Source of the DNA: Tenacibaculum gallaicum
GTDB lineage: Bacteria; Bacteroidota; Bacteroidia; Flavobacteriales; Flavobacteriaceae
Reading direction: 5' to 3'
DNA: 64,000 bases
Assembly (NCBI RefSeq): GCF_003387615.1
Contig: NZ_QUNS01000001.1
Span: 863,189-927,188 of the forward strand
A program made the translations under genes and the position numbers. This document shows, piece by piece, positions 8,164 to 16,779 of this stretch; position 1 is the stretch's first letter, and each line of letters begins with the position of its first letter. The notes below the pieces were generated by a model. That model did not search any database, was not told the DNA's origin, and saw nothing but the letters and a program-made list of their open reading frames with translations.

Positions 8164-9284
8164 AGGAAGCTTTAGAGAAGATAAGAAAAGAATTACATAC
8201 CTTTCCTGAAGTTTCTGAAGAAGAATATGAAACTAAGAAAAGAATACAAACTTTTTTAGAAGAGGATACTTCTTGTGAGATACTACCAGTGGCTAATACA
8301 GGTTTATTAGCAATCTTCAATGGAAATAAAGAGGGTAAAACAGTTCTGTTAAGAGCAGATATTGATGCGTTACCTATTCAAGAAGTAAACACTTTTAAAC
8401 ATAAATCTGTAAATAAAGGAGTTTCGCATAAATGCGGACATGATGGGCATACAACAATTTTACTTGGAGTAGCAAAACTACTTACGGAAAAACCTTTGTC
8501 TAAAGGAAAAGTACTATTGCTTTTCCAACCTTCAGAAGAAAATGGAAGAGGGGCACAGTCGGTTTTAAAAGATTTTTATTTTCAGCAATTTAATATTGAT
8601 TATGCTTTCGCGCTACACAATTTACCAGGTTTTACCAAACAAGAAATCGTTGTAAAAGAAAATGAATTTACAAGTAATGTTAAAAGTGTTGTAATTAGTT
8701 TAGAAGGAAGAACAGCGCATGCAGCAGAGCCAGAAAAAGGATTTAATCCAGCTAATGCAATCGCTGAAATTCTTCATTTTGTAAAACATGAAACTAAAAA
8801 TGTACCTGAAGATTCTGATTTTTTCTTGGCTACCCCCGTGCATATAACTATGGGAGAAAAAGCCTACGGCGTATCAGCAGGATATGGAGAGGTACATCTT
8901 ACTTTACGCAGTTGGAGTACAAGTTTAATGAGAGAGAAACAAAAAAAGCTTGAACAACTACTTCAAAAACTTGAAGAAAGAGAAACTCTTGGTATCAATA
9001 CTTCTTGGTTTGAAGAATTTTACGCAAATAAAAACAACAAAGAAGCTGTTGAATATATAAAATCGGCAGCAGTACAACTAAACTTATCAATTAAAGAAAT
9101 AAATACACCTTTTAAATGGGGAGAAGATTTTGGGTTGTTTACGCAGCAATACAAAGGAGCTATGTTTGGTCTGGGAGCAGGAAAGAATACCCCAGCGCTG
9201 CATAATCCAGATTATGATTTTCCTGATGAAATAACAGTTACAGGAGCACAACTATTTTATAATATCTTAAAAGAAGTTCAATAA
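8151..9284 (+). CDS. M20 family metal-dependent amidohydrolase/carboxypeptidase
   Basis: The 377-residue enzyme has the M20D pattern of N-acyl-amino-acid amidohydrolases. The metal-site motif is HKCGHDGHT (C95, H97), and the catalytic Glu pair is in FQPSEENGRGA (E129/E130). Further metal ligands lie in HNLPG (H156) and HNPDYDF near the C-terminus. A dimerisation domain is inserted in the middle. These enzymes remove acyl groups from amino acids or cleave small peptides in the cytoplasm. It overlaps the symporter gene by 13 bases and ends 2 bases before the next gene, so translation is probably coupled. A plausible role is to release a free amino acid from an imported acyl or peptide form. Confidence 0.9.
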   Translation: MESLKEALEKIRKELHTFPEVSEEEYETKKRIQTFLEEDTSCEILPVANTGLLAIFNGNKEGKTVLLRADIDALPIQEVNTFKHKSVNKGVSHKCGHDGHTTILLGVAKLLTEKPLSKGKVLLLFQPSEENGRGAQSVLKDFYFQQFNIDYAFALHNLPGFTKQEIVVKENEFTSNVKSVVISLEGRTAHAAEPEKGFNPANAIAEILHFVKHETKNVPEDSDFFLATPVHITMGEKAYGVSAGYGEVHLTLRSWSTSLMREKQKKLEQLLQKLEERETLGINTSWFEEFYANKNNKEAVEYIKSAAVQLNLSIKEINTPFKWGEDFGLFTQQYKGAMFGLGAGKNTPALHNPDYDFPDEITVTGAQLFYNILKEVQ

Positions 9285-9286
9285 TA

Positions 9287-10441
9287 ATGACGCATACATC
9301 GTATTTAGAATTATCTGAATCAGCAATAAAAAATAATATTAACTTTATACGTGGAATAATAGGAGATACTACTGTTTTTTCATCTGTAGTAAAAGGAAAT
9401 GCTTACGGTCATGGAATAAAAACCTACTGTATGTTGGCATATAAGTATGGTGTAAGACATTTTAGTGTTTCTGACGCAAATGAGGCTTTTGATGTAAAAA
9501 AAACACTACCTTTTGAAGATGTAACGATTATGATAATGGGAATGATTGAAAACAGTCAGTTACCATGGGCTATAGAAAATGAAATAGAGTTTTTTGTTTT
9601 TGAACTAGACAGACTAGAAAAAGCAATTGAAGCGGCAAAAAAAGTAAAAAGAAAAGCCAAAGTTCATATAGAAATTGAAACGGGAATGAATAGAACAGGG
9701 TTTGTTCCTAAGGAAGTTATAAAAATTCTTAATTATGTTGAAAAACAAAAAGAATTTGTTGATGTAAAAGGAATTTGTTCTCATTTAGCAGGAGCAGAAA
9801 GCATTTCAAACTATAAAAGAATAACTGATCAAAAGAAAAAATTTAAAAACGTAAGAAAGAGAGTAAAAGATCTTGATTTGTTTAATCCAACATACCATTT
9901 AGCAAGTTCAGCAGCTACAATCCGCTACCCAACAACAAGGTTAGATTTGGTAAGAGTAGGTATTTTACAGTTTGGGTTTTTTCCTACAAAAGAAATATTG
10001 GTGCACTATTTAACCAAAGAAAAAATAGTAGAAAATCCACTAAAAAGAATTATATCTTGGAAAACAGAAGTAATGGATGTTAAAACCATAAAAGCAGGTC
10101 AGTTTATTGGTTATGGTACATCGTATTTTACAAACCAAGAAACTAAGATAGCAATTATTCCTGTGGGATATTCTTCAGGGTATAGCCGCTCTTTAAGTAA
10201 TAAAGGAAAAGTTTTAATAAGAGGACAAAGACATAAAATAGTAGGAACGATTAACATGAATATGATGGCGGTAGATATAACACATGCCGATATTATAGAA
10301 AAAGGTGATGAAGTTGTATTAATAGGAAGTCAAGGAGATGTTGAACTAACAGTTTCATCATTCAACGATTCAATACAAATCATTAATTATGAATTATTAA
10401 CAAGACTTCCTGAAAATTTACCAAGAATAATAACAAAATAA
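9287..10441 (+). CDS. Alanine racemase-family PLP enzyme
   Basis: The 384-residue protein has the fold-III racemase layout. The PLP lysine is in VVKGNAYGHG (K36). The alpha/beta barrel contains ETGMNRTGF and SHLAGAES. The C-terminal beta domain has the catalytic tyrosine motif GYSSGYSRSLSNKG (Y295) and INMNMMAVD. All key residues of alanine racemase are present, so it is probably active. It is not named alr because it sits in a transporter/amidohydrolase operon and could be a catabolic or broad-specificity racemase. The cell may have a separate cell-wall alr elsewhere. It lies 2 bases from each neighbour. Confidence 0.85.
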   Translation: MTHTSYLELSESAIKNNINFIRGIIGDTTVFSSVVKGNAYGHGIKTYCMLAYKYGVRHFSVSDANEAFDVKKTLPFEDVTIMIMGMIENSQLPWAIENEIEFFVFELDRLEKAIEAAKKVKRKAKVHIEIETGMNRTGFVPKEVIKILNYVEKQKEFVDVKGICSHLAGAESISNYKRITDQKKKFKNVRKRVKDLDLFNPTYHLASSAATIRYPTTRLDLVRVGILQFGFFPTKEILVHYLTKEKIVENPLKRIISWKTEVMDVKTIKAGQFIGYGTSYFTNQETKIAIIPVGYSSGYSRSLSNKGKVLIRGQRHKIVGTINMNMMAVDITHADIIEKGDEVVLIGSQGDVELTVSSFNDSIQIINYELLTRLPENLPRIITK

Positions 10442-10443
10442 TT

Positions 10444-11550
10444 ATGGCAGAATTAATTATATATTCTGAAAGAATAAAAGATAATATAAAAAAGTTAAGT
10501 AGCTTTTTTGAAAAAAATCATATTGAATGGAGTTTGGTAACAAAAGTATTTTCAGGTGATAAAACATTCTTAAAAGCAATTCTAACACCTGATGTAACAG
10601 AAAAAATTAACTCGATAGGAGACTCTAGGTTAACAAGTTTACGAAACTTAAGAGAAGTAAATCCAGATTTACGAACGATATATATCAAACCTCCTGCAAA
10701 TATCTATGCTGATGATGTAGTAGAGTATGCAGATATTTCTTTGAATAGTTCCTTATCTACTATAGAGTCACTAAATGAAGCAGCTAAGAAGAAAAATAAA
10801 ATTCATAAAATCATTATTATGATTGAAATGGGTGAGCTAAGAGAAGGGGTAAAAAGAGATGATATTTTAAGTTTTTATGAAAAAGTATTTAACTTATCTA
10901 ATATTGAAGTAATAGGTATAGGGTCGAATTTAGGATGTATGTATGGCGTAGAGCCTACATATGATAAATTATTACAGTTATCTTTATACAAAGAGCTCAT
11001 TTCAGTAAAATTCAATAAAGATTTAAAATATGTTTCTGGCGGAACATCAATTACGTTGCCATTGGTAGAAAATAAAGTTGTTCCAAAAGACATAAACCAC
11101 TTTAGAATAGGAGAAGCAGCGTTTTTTGGGGTAAGCCCGCTAGAAAACAAACGATTTAAGAATCTACATACTGAAACATTTGAGTTTTATGCTAATGTAA
11201 TAGAGTTAGAAAAGAAGAAAATAGTGCCTGATGGTATTATTAGTGAAGCAAGTATAGGTCATACCTCAGAATATGATGAAAGTGATATACAAGAAACATC
11301 TTATAAAGCTATTTTAGATTTTGGATTATTAGATGTTGATAAAGACGATATTGAAGTAGAAGATAAAGATATTTCTTTTGTGGGTATTACTTCAGATATG
11401 ATGGTGATTGATGTAGGGCTTAATAAAAGTAAATCAGGAAAAACAAAATATAAAGTAGGAGATAAAGTAAAATTTAGACTTAGTTATATGGGAGTTGCTA
11501 GACTTTTGATTTCTAAGTTTATAGATAAAGTTTACGTAAAAGAGATTTAA
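10444..11550 (+). CDS. Alanine/ornithine racemase-like PLP enzyme (YhfX/Orr-like)
   Basis: This 368-residue protein is a second fold-III PLP enzyme, clearly different from its neighbour. The lysine motif is SLVTKVFSGD (K34) instead of VVKGNAYGHG. The barrel has IIMIEMGELREGVKRDD and VSGGTSITLPL, and the phosphate-binding region is RIGEAAFFG. This pattern resembles the ornithine racemase/YhfX group. Typical substrates in the group are ornithine and other basic or polar amino acids, but specificity is not predictable here. It is the last gene of the symporter operon and is followed by a terminator shared with the convergent hydroxyproline operon. Confidence 0.8.
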   Translation: MAELIIYSERIKDNIKKLSSFFEKNHIEWSLVTKVFSGDKTFLKAILTPDVTEKINSIGDSRLTSLRNLREVNPDLRTIYIKPPANIYADDVVEYADISLNSSLSTIESLNEAAKKKNKIHKIIIMIEMGELREGVKRDDILSFYEKVFNLSNIEVIGIGSNLGCMYGVEPTYDKLLQLSLYKELISVKFNKDLKYVSGGTSITLPLVENKVVPKDINHFRIGEAAFFGVSPLENKRFKNLHTETFEFYANVIELEKKKIVPDGIISEASIGHTSEYDESDIQETSYKAILDFGLLDVDKDDIEVEDKDISFVGITSDMMVIDVGLNKSKSGKTKYKVGDKVKFRLSYMGVARLLISKFIDKVYVKEI

Positions 11551-11578
11551 AAGTCTGTTTTTTTATTGTTTGTTTTAA

Positions 11579-11617
11579 AAAAACTCAAGAGCTATTATTT
11601 TAGTTTCTTGAGTTTTT
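11579..11617. terminator. Bidirectional terminator between convergent operons
   Basis: AAAAACTCAAGA (11579-11590) and TCTTGAGTTTTT (11606-11617) pair exactly. The A-run on one side and T-run on the other let the hairpin end transcripts of both the racemase operon (+) and the hydroxyproline operon (-). Confidence 0.85.
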
Positions 11618-11620
11618 AAT

Positions 11621-12868
11621 TTAGTTAAAACGTTCAACATTAAAAGGAGTAATATCTAGGCTTGTTTTTTTATTAGCAATAATTTCAGACACTAATTTTC
11701 CAGTAGCAGGCCCTAAACTCCACCCCATCATAGCGTGTCCAGCAGCTATAGTTACATTTTTTATTTTTGAAACTCTACCAATGTATGGTAATCCATCAGG
11801 AGAGCATGGGCGTAAACCACTCTCAACCTTATCTATTTCTTTTTGACTGATGTTTAAATTGCTGTAATAACTATTACTAGCATTAACTATAGCATGTACT
11901 CTCTTCTTATTTATTTTGTTATTGATACCAGCAATTTCCATCATACCTCCAAAACGTGTAAAGCCATTCATTGGAGTTACTGCAACTTTAGCCTCTGTTA
12001 AAATAGCAGGAATAGTAATACCTGTATTGTTTTTTACATTAATTCGATAACCTTTACCAGCCTGAACAGGAATATTGATCCCTAATTTTTTAGCTAGCTT
12101 TTGTGTCCAAGAGCCTGTTGTTAAAATAAATTCATCTGCGGTAATGGTATTATTCTTTGTATTTATATATTGTACTTTACTGTTAGAAACGTGAAAGTTT
12201 GTAACTTCTTCATTAGATAAAAAAGTAACATTATTTTGTTCTAAATACATTTTCAATTGTTTCATGTATTCACTAGGAGTCATATGAGCATCAGAATGGT
12301 AGTACACAGCTCCTTTAATATTCAGTTGAATATTAGGCTCTAATTTTTGAGTTTCTTCTTGGGTTAAATGTTCAACCTTTAATCCTTCTTTTATACCAAG
12401 TTTTCCAACATTCCATTCTTCTTCCCCCATTTTATCAGTTTTATAATACATCATCAATCCTTTATGTTGATAGTGGAAGTCAAAATCTTTTGAAGCTTTA
12501 ATTTCTTCATATAGTTCTCTGCTGAACAAATTAATGTCTTTAATAACAGGAATAGAAGCAGCGACTTTTTTACGTGTTGCTGATTTTTTAAAAAACCAAG
12601 CCCATTGTAAGAAGTCATAATCTAAACGAGGTTTAATAGATAATGGACTGGTAGAACTGAGCATCAATTTTAATCCCTTTGTAATCATTCCTGGAGCAGC
12701 CAAAGAAACGATATGGCTAGGAGTAATAATACCTGCATTAGCAAATGAAGCTCCTGATGAAAAATTTGATTTTTCAATTACAGTTACTTTGTGTCCTTCT
12801 TTTTGAAGGTAATATGCGGAACTTAAACCTATAATTCCACCACCGATAATGATAATTTCTTTATTCAT
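11621..12868 (-). CDS. FAD-dependent D-amino acid (cis-4-hydroxy-D-proline) dehydrogenase
   Basis: The 415-residue DadA-like oxidoreductase begins with the dinucleotide motif IIIIGGGIIGLSSAYYL (G-x-G-x-x-G) and has the family C-terminus GLRPCSPDGLPYIGRV and GHAMMGWSLGPATGKLVSEI. Enzymes of this family oxidise D-amino acids and pass electrons to the quinone pool. In the hydroxyproline pathway the substrate is cis-4-hydroxy-D-proline and the product is 1-pyrroline-4-hydroxy-2-carboxylate. It is the last gene of the operon, 51 bases after the epimerase gene, and the other three pathway enzymes are all present upstream. That context is the main reason for this specificity. D-proline or other D-amino acids, possibly made by the convergent racemase operon, are alternatives. 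Confidence 0.85.
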   Translation of the reverse strand: MNKEIIIIGGGIIGLSSAYYLQKEGHKVTVIEKSNFSSGASFANAGIITPSHIVSLAAPGMITKGLKLMLSSTSPLSIKPRLDYDFLQWAWFFKKSATRKKVAASIPVIKDINLFSRELYEEIKASKDFDFHYQHKGLMMYYKTDKMGEEEWNVGKLGIKEGLKVEHLTQEETQKLEPNIQLNIKGAVYYHSDAHMTPSEYMKQLKMYLEQNNVTFLSNEEVTNFHVSNSKVQYINTKNNTITADEFILTTGSWTQKLAKKLGINIPVQAGKGYRINVKNNTGITIPAILTEAKVAVTPMNGFTRFGGMMEIAGINNKINKKRVHAIVNASNSYYSNLNISQKEIDKVESGLRPCSPDGLPYIGRVSKIKNVTIAAGHAMMGWSLGPATGKLVSEIIANKKTSLDITPFNVERFN

Positions 12869-12919
12869 AAAAGAATCTCCCGATTATGCTCGAGATGGCA
12901 TGTTGTTGATTATATAATA

Positions 12920-13927
12920 TTAAATAACTTGAAAGCCATGGGCATAAGGATCATCTTCATTATCAATAATAATAGTGTTGTACCCATATACTTTTGCCCA
13001 TCCCTGTATACTTGGAATAATAGCTAACTTACCATTTAAGGTAGTTTCTTTTTCTACTCTACCAATAAACTTACTCCCAATAAAACTTTCATGAATAAAT
13101 TCTTCTCCAAGTTGTAGTTTTCCTTTAGCGTATAACTGTGCTAAACGAGCTGAGGTTCCTGTACCACATGGACTTCTATCTATCGCTTTATCACCATAAA
13201 AAACGGCATTTCTTCCAGAGGAACTAGGATCAATAGGGTTACCTGTCCATAACATATGAGTTACATCTCTAATAGTTTCATTTTCTGGATGAATAAATTG
13301 ATTAGGATATTTTTCATTGATTCGTTTTCTAACTACTTGTGAGTATTGAATAATTTTAGAAGCAGTAAAATCGTGAACTCCTGAAAAGTTTTTTTGAGGA
13401 TCTACAATTGCATAATAATTTCCGCCATAAGCAACATCAAAAGTAATTTCTCCTAATTCAGGGGAGTCTATTGTTAAACCTTCAGCAGCTAAATAACTTT
13501 TTACATTAGTTAACCGAACCCAGTCTACTTTTTTGCCCGTTTGTTGGTATTCAATTTCAACCAATCCGGCTGGTGCTTCCATTTTAATTTTTCCTGGAAC
13601 TTTAGGAGTTACTAAACCTTCTTCAATAGCAATTGTAATGGTTCCAATAGTTCCATGACCACACATAGGTAAACACCCAGAGGTTTCAATAAATAAAATA
13701 GCAAAATCATTTTCAGGGTTGTGAGGCGGAAATAAGATAGAGCCACTCATCATATCATGACCACGAGGTTCAAACATTAGCCCTTTTCGAACCCAATCGT
13801 ATTCTTTTAGGAAGTGTTGACGTTTTTCACTCATGTTGGCACCTACTAAGTTTGGACCGCCACCAGTAACTACCCTAACAGGGTTTCCACAAGTATGTGC
13901 ATCAACACAAAAAAAAGTTTTTTTCAT
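12920..13927 (-). CDS. 4-hydroxyproline 2-epimerase (proline racemase family)
   Basis: The 335-residue protein keeps both acid/base cysteines of the proline racemase family, in LPMCGHGTIG (C89) and DRSPCGTGTSARLA (C254). It is therefore an epimerase and not a dehydratase, which has Thr at the second site. The start MKKTFFCVDAHTCGNPVRVV is typical. It converts trans-4-hydroxy-L-proline to cis-4-hydroxy-D-proline, the first step of the pathway. Neighbouring deaminase, semialdehyde dehydrogenase and D-amino acid dehydrogenase genes support 4-hydroxyproline over proline. The gene is separated from the upstream dehydrogenase gene by 156 bases that contain a nested stem-loop. Confidence 0.92.
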   Translation of the reverse strand: MKKTFFCVDAHTCGNPVRVVTGGGPNLVGANMSEKRQHFLKEYDWVRKGLMFEPRGHDMMSGSILFPPHNPENDFAILFIETSGCLPMCGHGTIGTITIAIEEGLVTPKVPGKIKMEAPAGLVEIEYQQTGKKVDWVRLTNVKSYLAAEGLTIDSPELGEITFDVAYGGNYYAIVDPQKNFSGVHDFTASKIIQYSQVVRKRINEKYPNQFIHPENETIRDVTHMLWTGNPIDPSSSGRNAVFYGDKAIDRSPCGTGTSARLAQLYAKGKLQLGEEFIHESFIGSKFIGRVEKETTLNGKLAIIPSIQGWAKVYGYNTIIIDNEDDPYAHGFQVI

Positions 13928-13940
13928 CTTAAATTGAATG

Positions 13941-14006
13941 GCCAGCTTGTATTCTGTAGTAGAAAAAACCCTTCAAATTTTTCTATTTTGGAAAGACGAA
14001 GCTGGC
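13941..14006 (-). other. Nested stem-loop in the hydroxyproline operon
   Basis: Between the semialdehyde dehydrogenase and epimerase genes, GCCAGCTT (13941-13948) pairs with AAGCTGGC (13999-14006). Inside that, AGAAAAA (13961-13967) pairs with TTTTTCT (13978-13984). The 66-base element ends 14 bases from the epimerase ATG. It could be an mRNA-processing or stability element, or it could partly terminate or insulate transcription. No known riboswitch class is recognised. Confidence 0.45.
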
Positions 14007-14083
14007 TTTATTTCAATTTCTTTAGATGCACCAAAAGTAAGACTTTGTACTCAGAGATTTTCTAAAGAAATTATTAAATTTTG

Positions 14084-15676
14084 TTATATTATTTCTTCTT
14101 TTGTTAGTGTACCGTTAACAGAACGTAAAATATAGAAAGGGTTTTCATTTTTCAGTTCTTCAGGTAATATATTGTTAGGCCAATCTTGATAACTGAAAGG
14201 GCGTACCCAACGTTTAATGGAGTTAGTTCCTACAGCTGTAAATCGACTATCTGTTGAGGCAGGATAAGGACCTCCATGTACCATAGAAAGACAAACTTCT
14301 ACTCCAGTAGGTACTCCATTAAAAATAATTCTTCCAACTCTGTTTTGTAAGGCAGCAATTACAGTTGGATAGTTTGCGACTTCATTAGTATCAGAAATTA
14401 CTGTTCCAGTAAGTTGTCCTTCCAAACTTGAAATGACTTCTTCTAATTGTTTTTCATTTTCACATTGAACAATTATAGAGTATGGTCCAAATACTTCTTG
14501 ATGTAAGATTGGGTTCTCTAAAAATGTTTTTCCTTCAACAGTTGTAATTATTTGTGAAGCATAGTTAGGTAGTATTTTTTTTTCATAATTGGCAGCTATC
14601 GTTAATCCTTCTTGATTCATAGCTTTGGTTTTATTACTCTCATAAGCTCCAACAATATTAGGATGTAGCATACAAGTAGGATTGATTTCTACAATTTTAT
14701 GTGCTAGTGAATTGATGAAACTTGTTAAGTTTTCTCCTTTTAACCCTAGAATTAAACCAGGATTTGTACAAAATTGTCCTGTACCTAATGTAATAGAGCC
14801 AGCATAAGTAGTAGCTAAACTATCTGCTTTGTTTTTTAATGCTTCAGGGAGCATAATTACTGGATTAATACTTCCCATTTCAGCAAATACAGGAATTGGT
14901 TCTTCACGTTTTGCAGCTAAGTCTAACAAAGCTCTACCACCACGAATACTTCCTGTAAATCCAACTGCCTTCACCTTTGGATGCACAACTAACTGTTGTC
15001 CTACTTCAATACCACTGGAGTTTAAGTTAGAAAAAACACCATTAGGCATTCCTGTTTTCTCAGCAGCTTTACTAATTGCTGAAGCTATAAGTTCACCTGT
15101 ACCTGCATGCATTGGATGCGACTTTACTATTACAGGGCAGCCAGCGGCTAATGCAGCAGCAGTATCTCCACCTGCTGTAGAATAGGCAAGAGGAAAATTA
15201 CTTGCACCAAAAACGACTATAGGGCCTAATGGAATATTCATTTTACGTAGGTCAGATTTTGGATTTGGTTCTCTATCAGGAATAGCAGTATCAATAGTAG
15301 CTTCTACCCATGAACCCTCTTCAACTAAATCGGCGAAAGAGCGCAATTGAAATACTGTTCTTCCTCGTTCTCCTTTTGCACGTCCTTCTGGTAACCCAGA
15401 TTCTGAACAATACGTTTGTATTAATTCCTCGTCTAAGGCTAAAATTTCATCAGCAATAGCGTTTAAAAATTCAGATTTTCTCTTGCCAGAAATTGTTCTA
15501 TACTCTTTAAATGCTTTTGAAGCTAAATTGACAGCTTTATTTATTTCTTCTTGAGTTGCTTCAGTAAAAACGTGTTTATTTTCCTGATTTAATTCAGGGT
15601 TGAATGTTTTATACGTTTTATTTCCTGATGCGATTAATTGACTTCCTATATAATTTTTTCCTGTAATCATGTTCAA
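14084..15676 (-). CDS. Alpha-ketoglutarate semialdehyde (2,5-dioxovalerate) dehydrogenase
   Basis: This 530-residue aldehyde dehydrogenase has FGASNFPLAYSTAGGDTAAA and FTGSIRGGRAL (NAD(P) region). The catalytic Glu is in AEMGSINPV (E266) and the nucleophilic Cys in GQFCTNPGL (C303). GQFCTNPGL and the length above 500 residues are typical of the alpha-ketoglutarate semialdehyde dehydrogenase branch, not of general aldehyde dehydrogenases. It makes 2-oxoglutarate, the last step of hydroxyproline degradation, which feeds the TCA cycle. It starts 26 bases after the deaminase gene on the same strand. The start could be M1 (15676) or M3 (15670). Confidence 0.9.
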   Translation of the reverse strand: MNMITGKNYIGSQLIASGNKTYKTFNPELNQENKHVFTEATQEEINKAVNLASKAFKEYRTISGKRKSEFLNAIADEILALDEELIQTYCSESGLPEGRAKGERGRTVFQLRSFADLVEEGSWVEATIDTAIPDREPNPKSDLRKMNIPLGPIVVFGASNFPLAYSTAGGDTAAALAAGCPVIVKSHPMHAGTGELIASAISKAAEKTGMPNGVFSNLNSSGIEVGQQLVVHPKVKAVGFTGSIRGGRALLDLAAKREEPIPVFAEMGSINPVIMLPEALKNKADSLATTYAGSITLGTGQFCTNPGLILGLKGENLTSFINSLAHKIVEINPTCMLHPNIVGAYESNKTKAMNQEGLTIAANYEKKILPNYASQIITTVEGKTFLENPILHQEVFGPYSIIVQCENEKQLEEVISSLEGQLTGTVISDTNEVANYPTVIAALQNRVGRIIFNGVPTGVEVCLSMVHGGPYPASTDSRFTAVGTNSIKRWVRPFSYQDWPNNILPEELKNENPFYILRSVNGTLTKEEII

Positions 15677-15702
15677 TAAATTAATGAGTAAATGATGAAA
15701 TT

Positions 15703-16623
15703 TTAAATAGCTAACAATTTATAATCAGGTAGCGTTGGTCTGTTTTTTAAACCAGTTTCTATTACGTTTAAAACATGTTTACGCTCTTCACCAATTAAAG
15801 GTAATCTAGGAGCTCGTACGTTTTCAGTACCAATACCTGTAGCTACTTCTGCTAGTTTAATATTTTGTACTAATTTAGGGTTTATATCTAACTCTAACAA
15901 CGGTAAAAACCAACGGTAAATCTCTAAAGCTTCTTGTATGCGACCTGCTTTTTGTAACTCGTAAATAGCAACTGTTTCTTTAGGAAAAGCACAAACTAAA
16001 CCAGCAATCCACCCATCAGCTCCCATTAATAAGCTTTCTAAAGCTAACGTATCAACACCAGTCATTATTTTTAATCGGTCACCAAAACGATTTTTAATTC
16101 TTGTAACGTTAGAGATATCTCTAGTAGATTCTTTTACTGCTTCAATATTATCACATTTTAATAATTCGTTAAACATGTCTAGCGTAACCTCAATTTTATA
16201 ATCAACAGGATTATTATAGACCATAATTGGAAGTGAAGTATTGTTTGCTACTGCTTTAAAGTATTCAACGGTTTCTCTATCTCCAGATTTATAACGCATA
16301 GGAGGTAACATCATTAATCCTTTAGCTCCGTCTTCTTCAGCTTTTTGAGCTGCATCAATAGCTCCTTTAGTGGTTTGTTCTGCTATATTCATTAATACAG
16401 GGACCTGATTGTTCACAAGATTGACTGTAGTTTTTGTCAATGTTCTTTTTTCTTCATCACTTAGTGTACTGGCTTCACCTAAAGTACCACCTAACACTAT
16501 TCCGTGAACGCCAGCATCAAGCTGTGCTTTTATATTTACTTCAAACATGTTTAAGTCTAAAGCATCATCATTTGTAAACTTTGTAGTTACTGCAGGCATT
16601 ACACCTTTCCAATTTATACTCAT
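15703..16623 (-). CDS. 1-pyrroline-4-hydroxy-2-carboxylate deaminase (DHDPS family)
   Basis: The 306-residue protein belongs to the dihydrodipicolinate synthase/N-acetylneuraminate lyase family. It has the loop GGTLGEASTLSDEEK (family motif GxxGE), the tyrosine in MVYNNP (Y136) and the Schiff-base lysine in AVKESTRD (K164). In this operon it would convert 1-pyrroline-4-hydroxy-2-carboxylate to alpha-ketoglutarate semialdehyde and ammonia. Housekeeping DapA is normally nearer 290 residues and has a different carboxylate-binding region, and the surrounding pathway genes favour the hydroxyproline role. It is the first gene of the operon, with a TAACTTTG promoter element 20 bases upstream of its ATG. 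Confidence 0.88.
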   Translation of the reverse strand: MSINWKGVMPAVTTKFTNDDALDLNMFEVNIKAQLDAGVHGIVLGGTLGEASTLSDEEKRTLTKTTVNLVNNQVPVLMNIAEQTTKGAIDAAQKAEEDGAKGLMMLPPMRYKSGDRETVEYFKAVANNTSLPIMVYNNPVDYKIEVTLDMFNELLKCDNIEAVKESTRDISNVTRIKNRFGDRLKIMTGVDTLALESLLMGADGWIAGLVCAFPKETVAIYELQKAGRIQEALEIYRWFLPLLELDINPKLVQNIKLAEVATGIGTENVRAPRLPLIGEERKHVLNVIETGLKNRPTLPDYKLLAI

Positions 16624-16779
16624 TGTAATACTATTTTTTATTGCAAAGTTATAGGGAAGAGAGCGTGAGCTTTAACTTCAAATTATCATATAGTAATACT
16701 ATATTAACTTTTATTGTGTATTTGTAGTTATATGTTAATAGTATTTGCATATTTTTGAAATAGAATAGTAGTTTTACCA
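16624..16779. promoter_or_regulatory. Divergent control region of the hydroxyproline operon and its AraC gene
   Basis: On the reverse strand TAACTTTG (plus-strand bases 16644-16651) is an exact -7 element for the catabolic operon, with a leader of about 15 bases. GTAATACTAT occurs at 16625-16634 and again at 16693-16702. The core AATACTAT recurs inverted as ATAGTATT at 16738-16745. The middle copy lies in a perfect inverted repeat ATATAGT-AAT-ACTATAT (16688-16704). These repeats are the best candidates for binding sites of the AraC regulator encoded next door. Confidence 0.55.

Noticed and set aside
13938..14135. Plus-strand ORF of 65 codons between the epimerase and dehydrogenase genes
   Set aside because: It overlaps the end of the dehydrogenase gene antisense and covers a nested stem-loop. 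Nothing in the product is recognisable.
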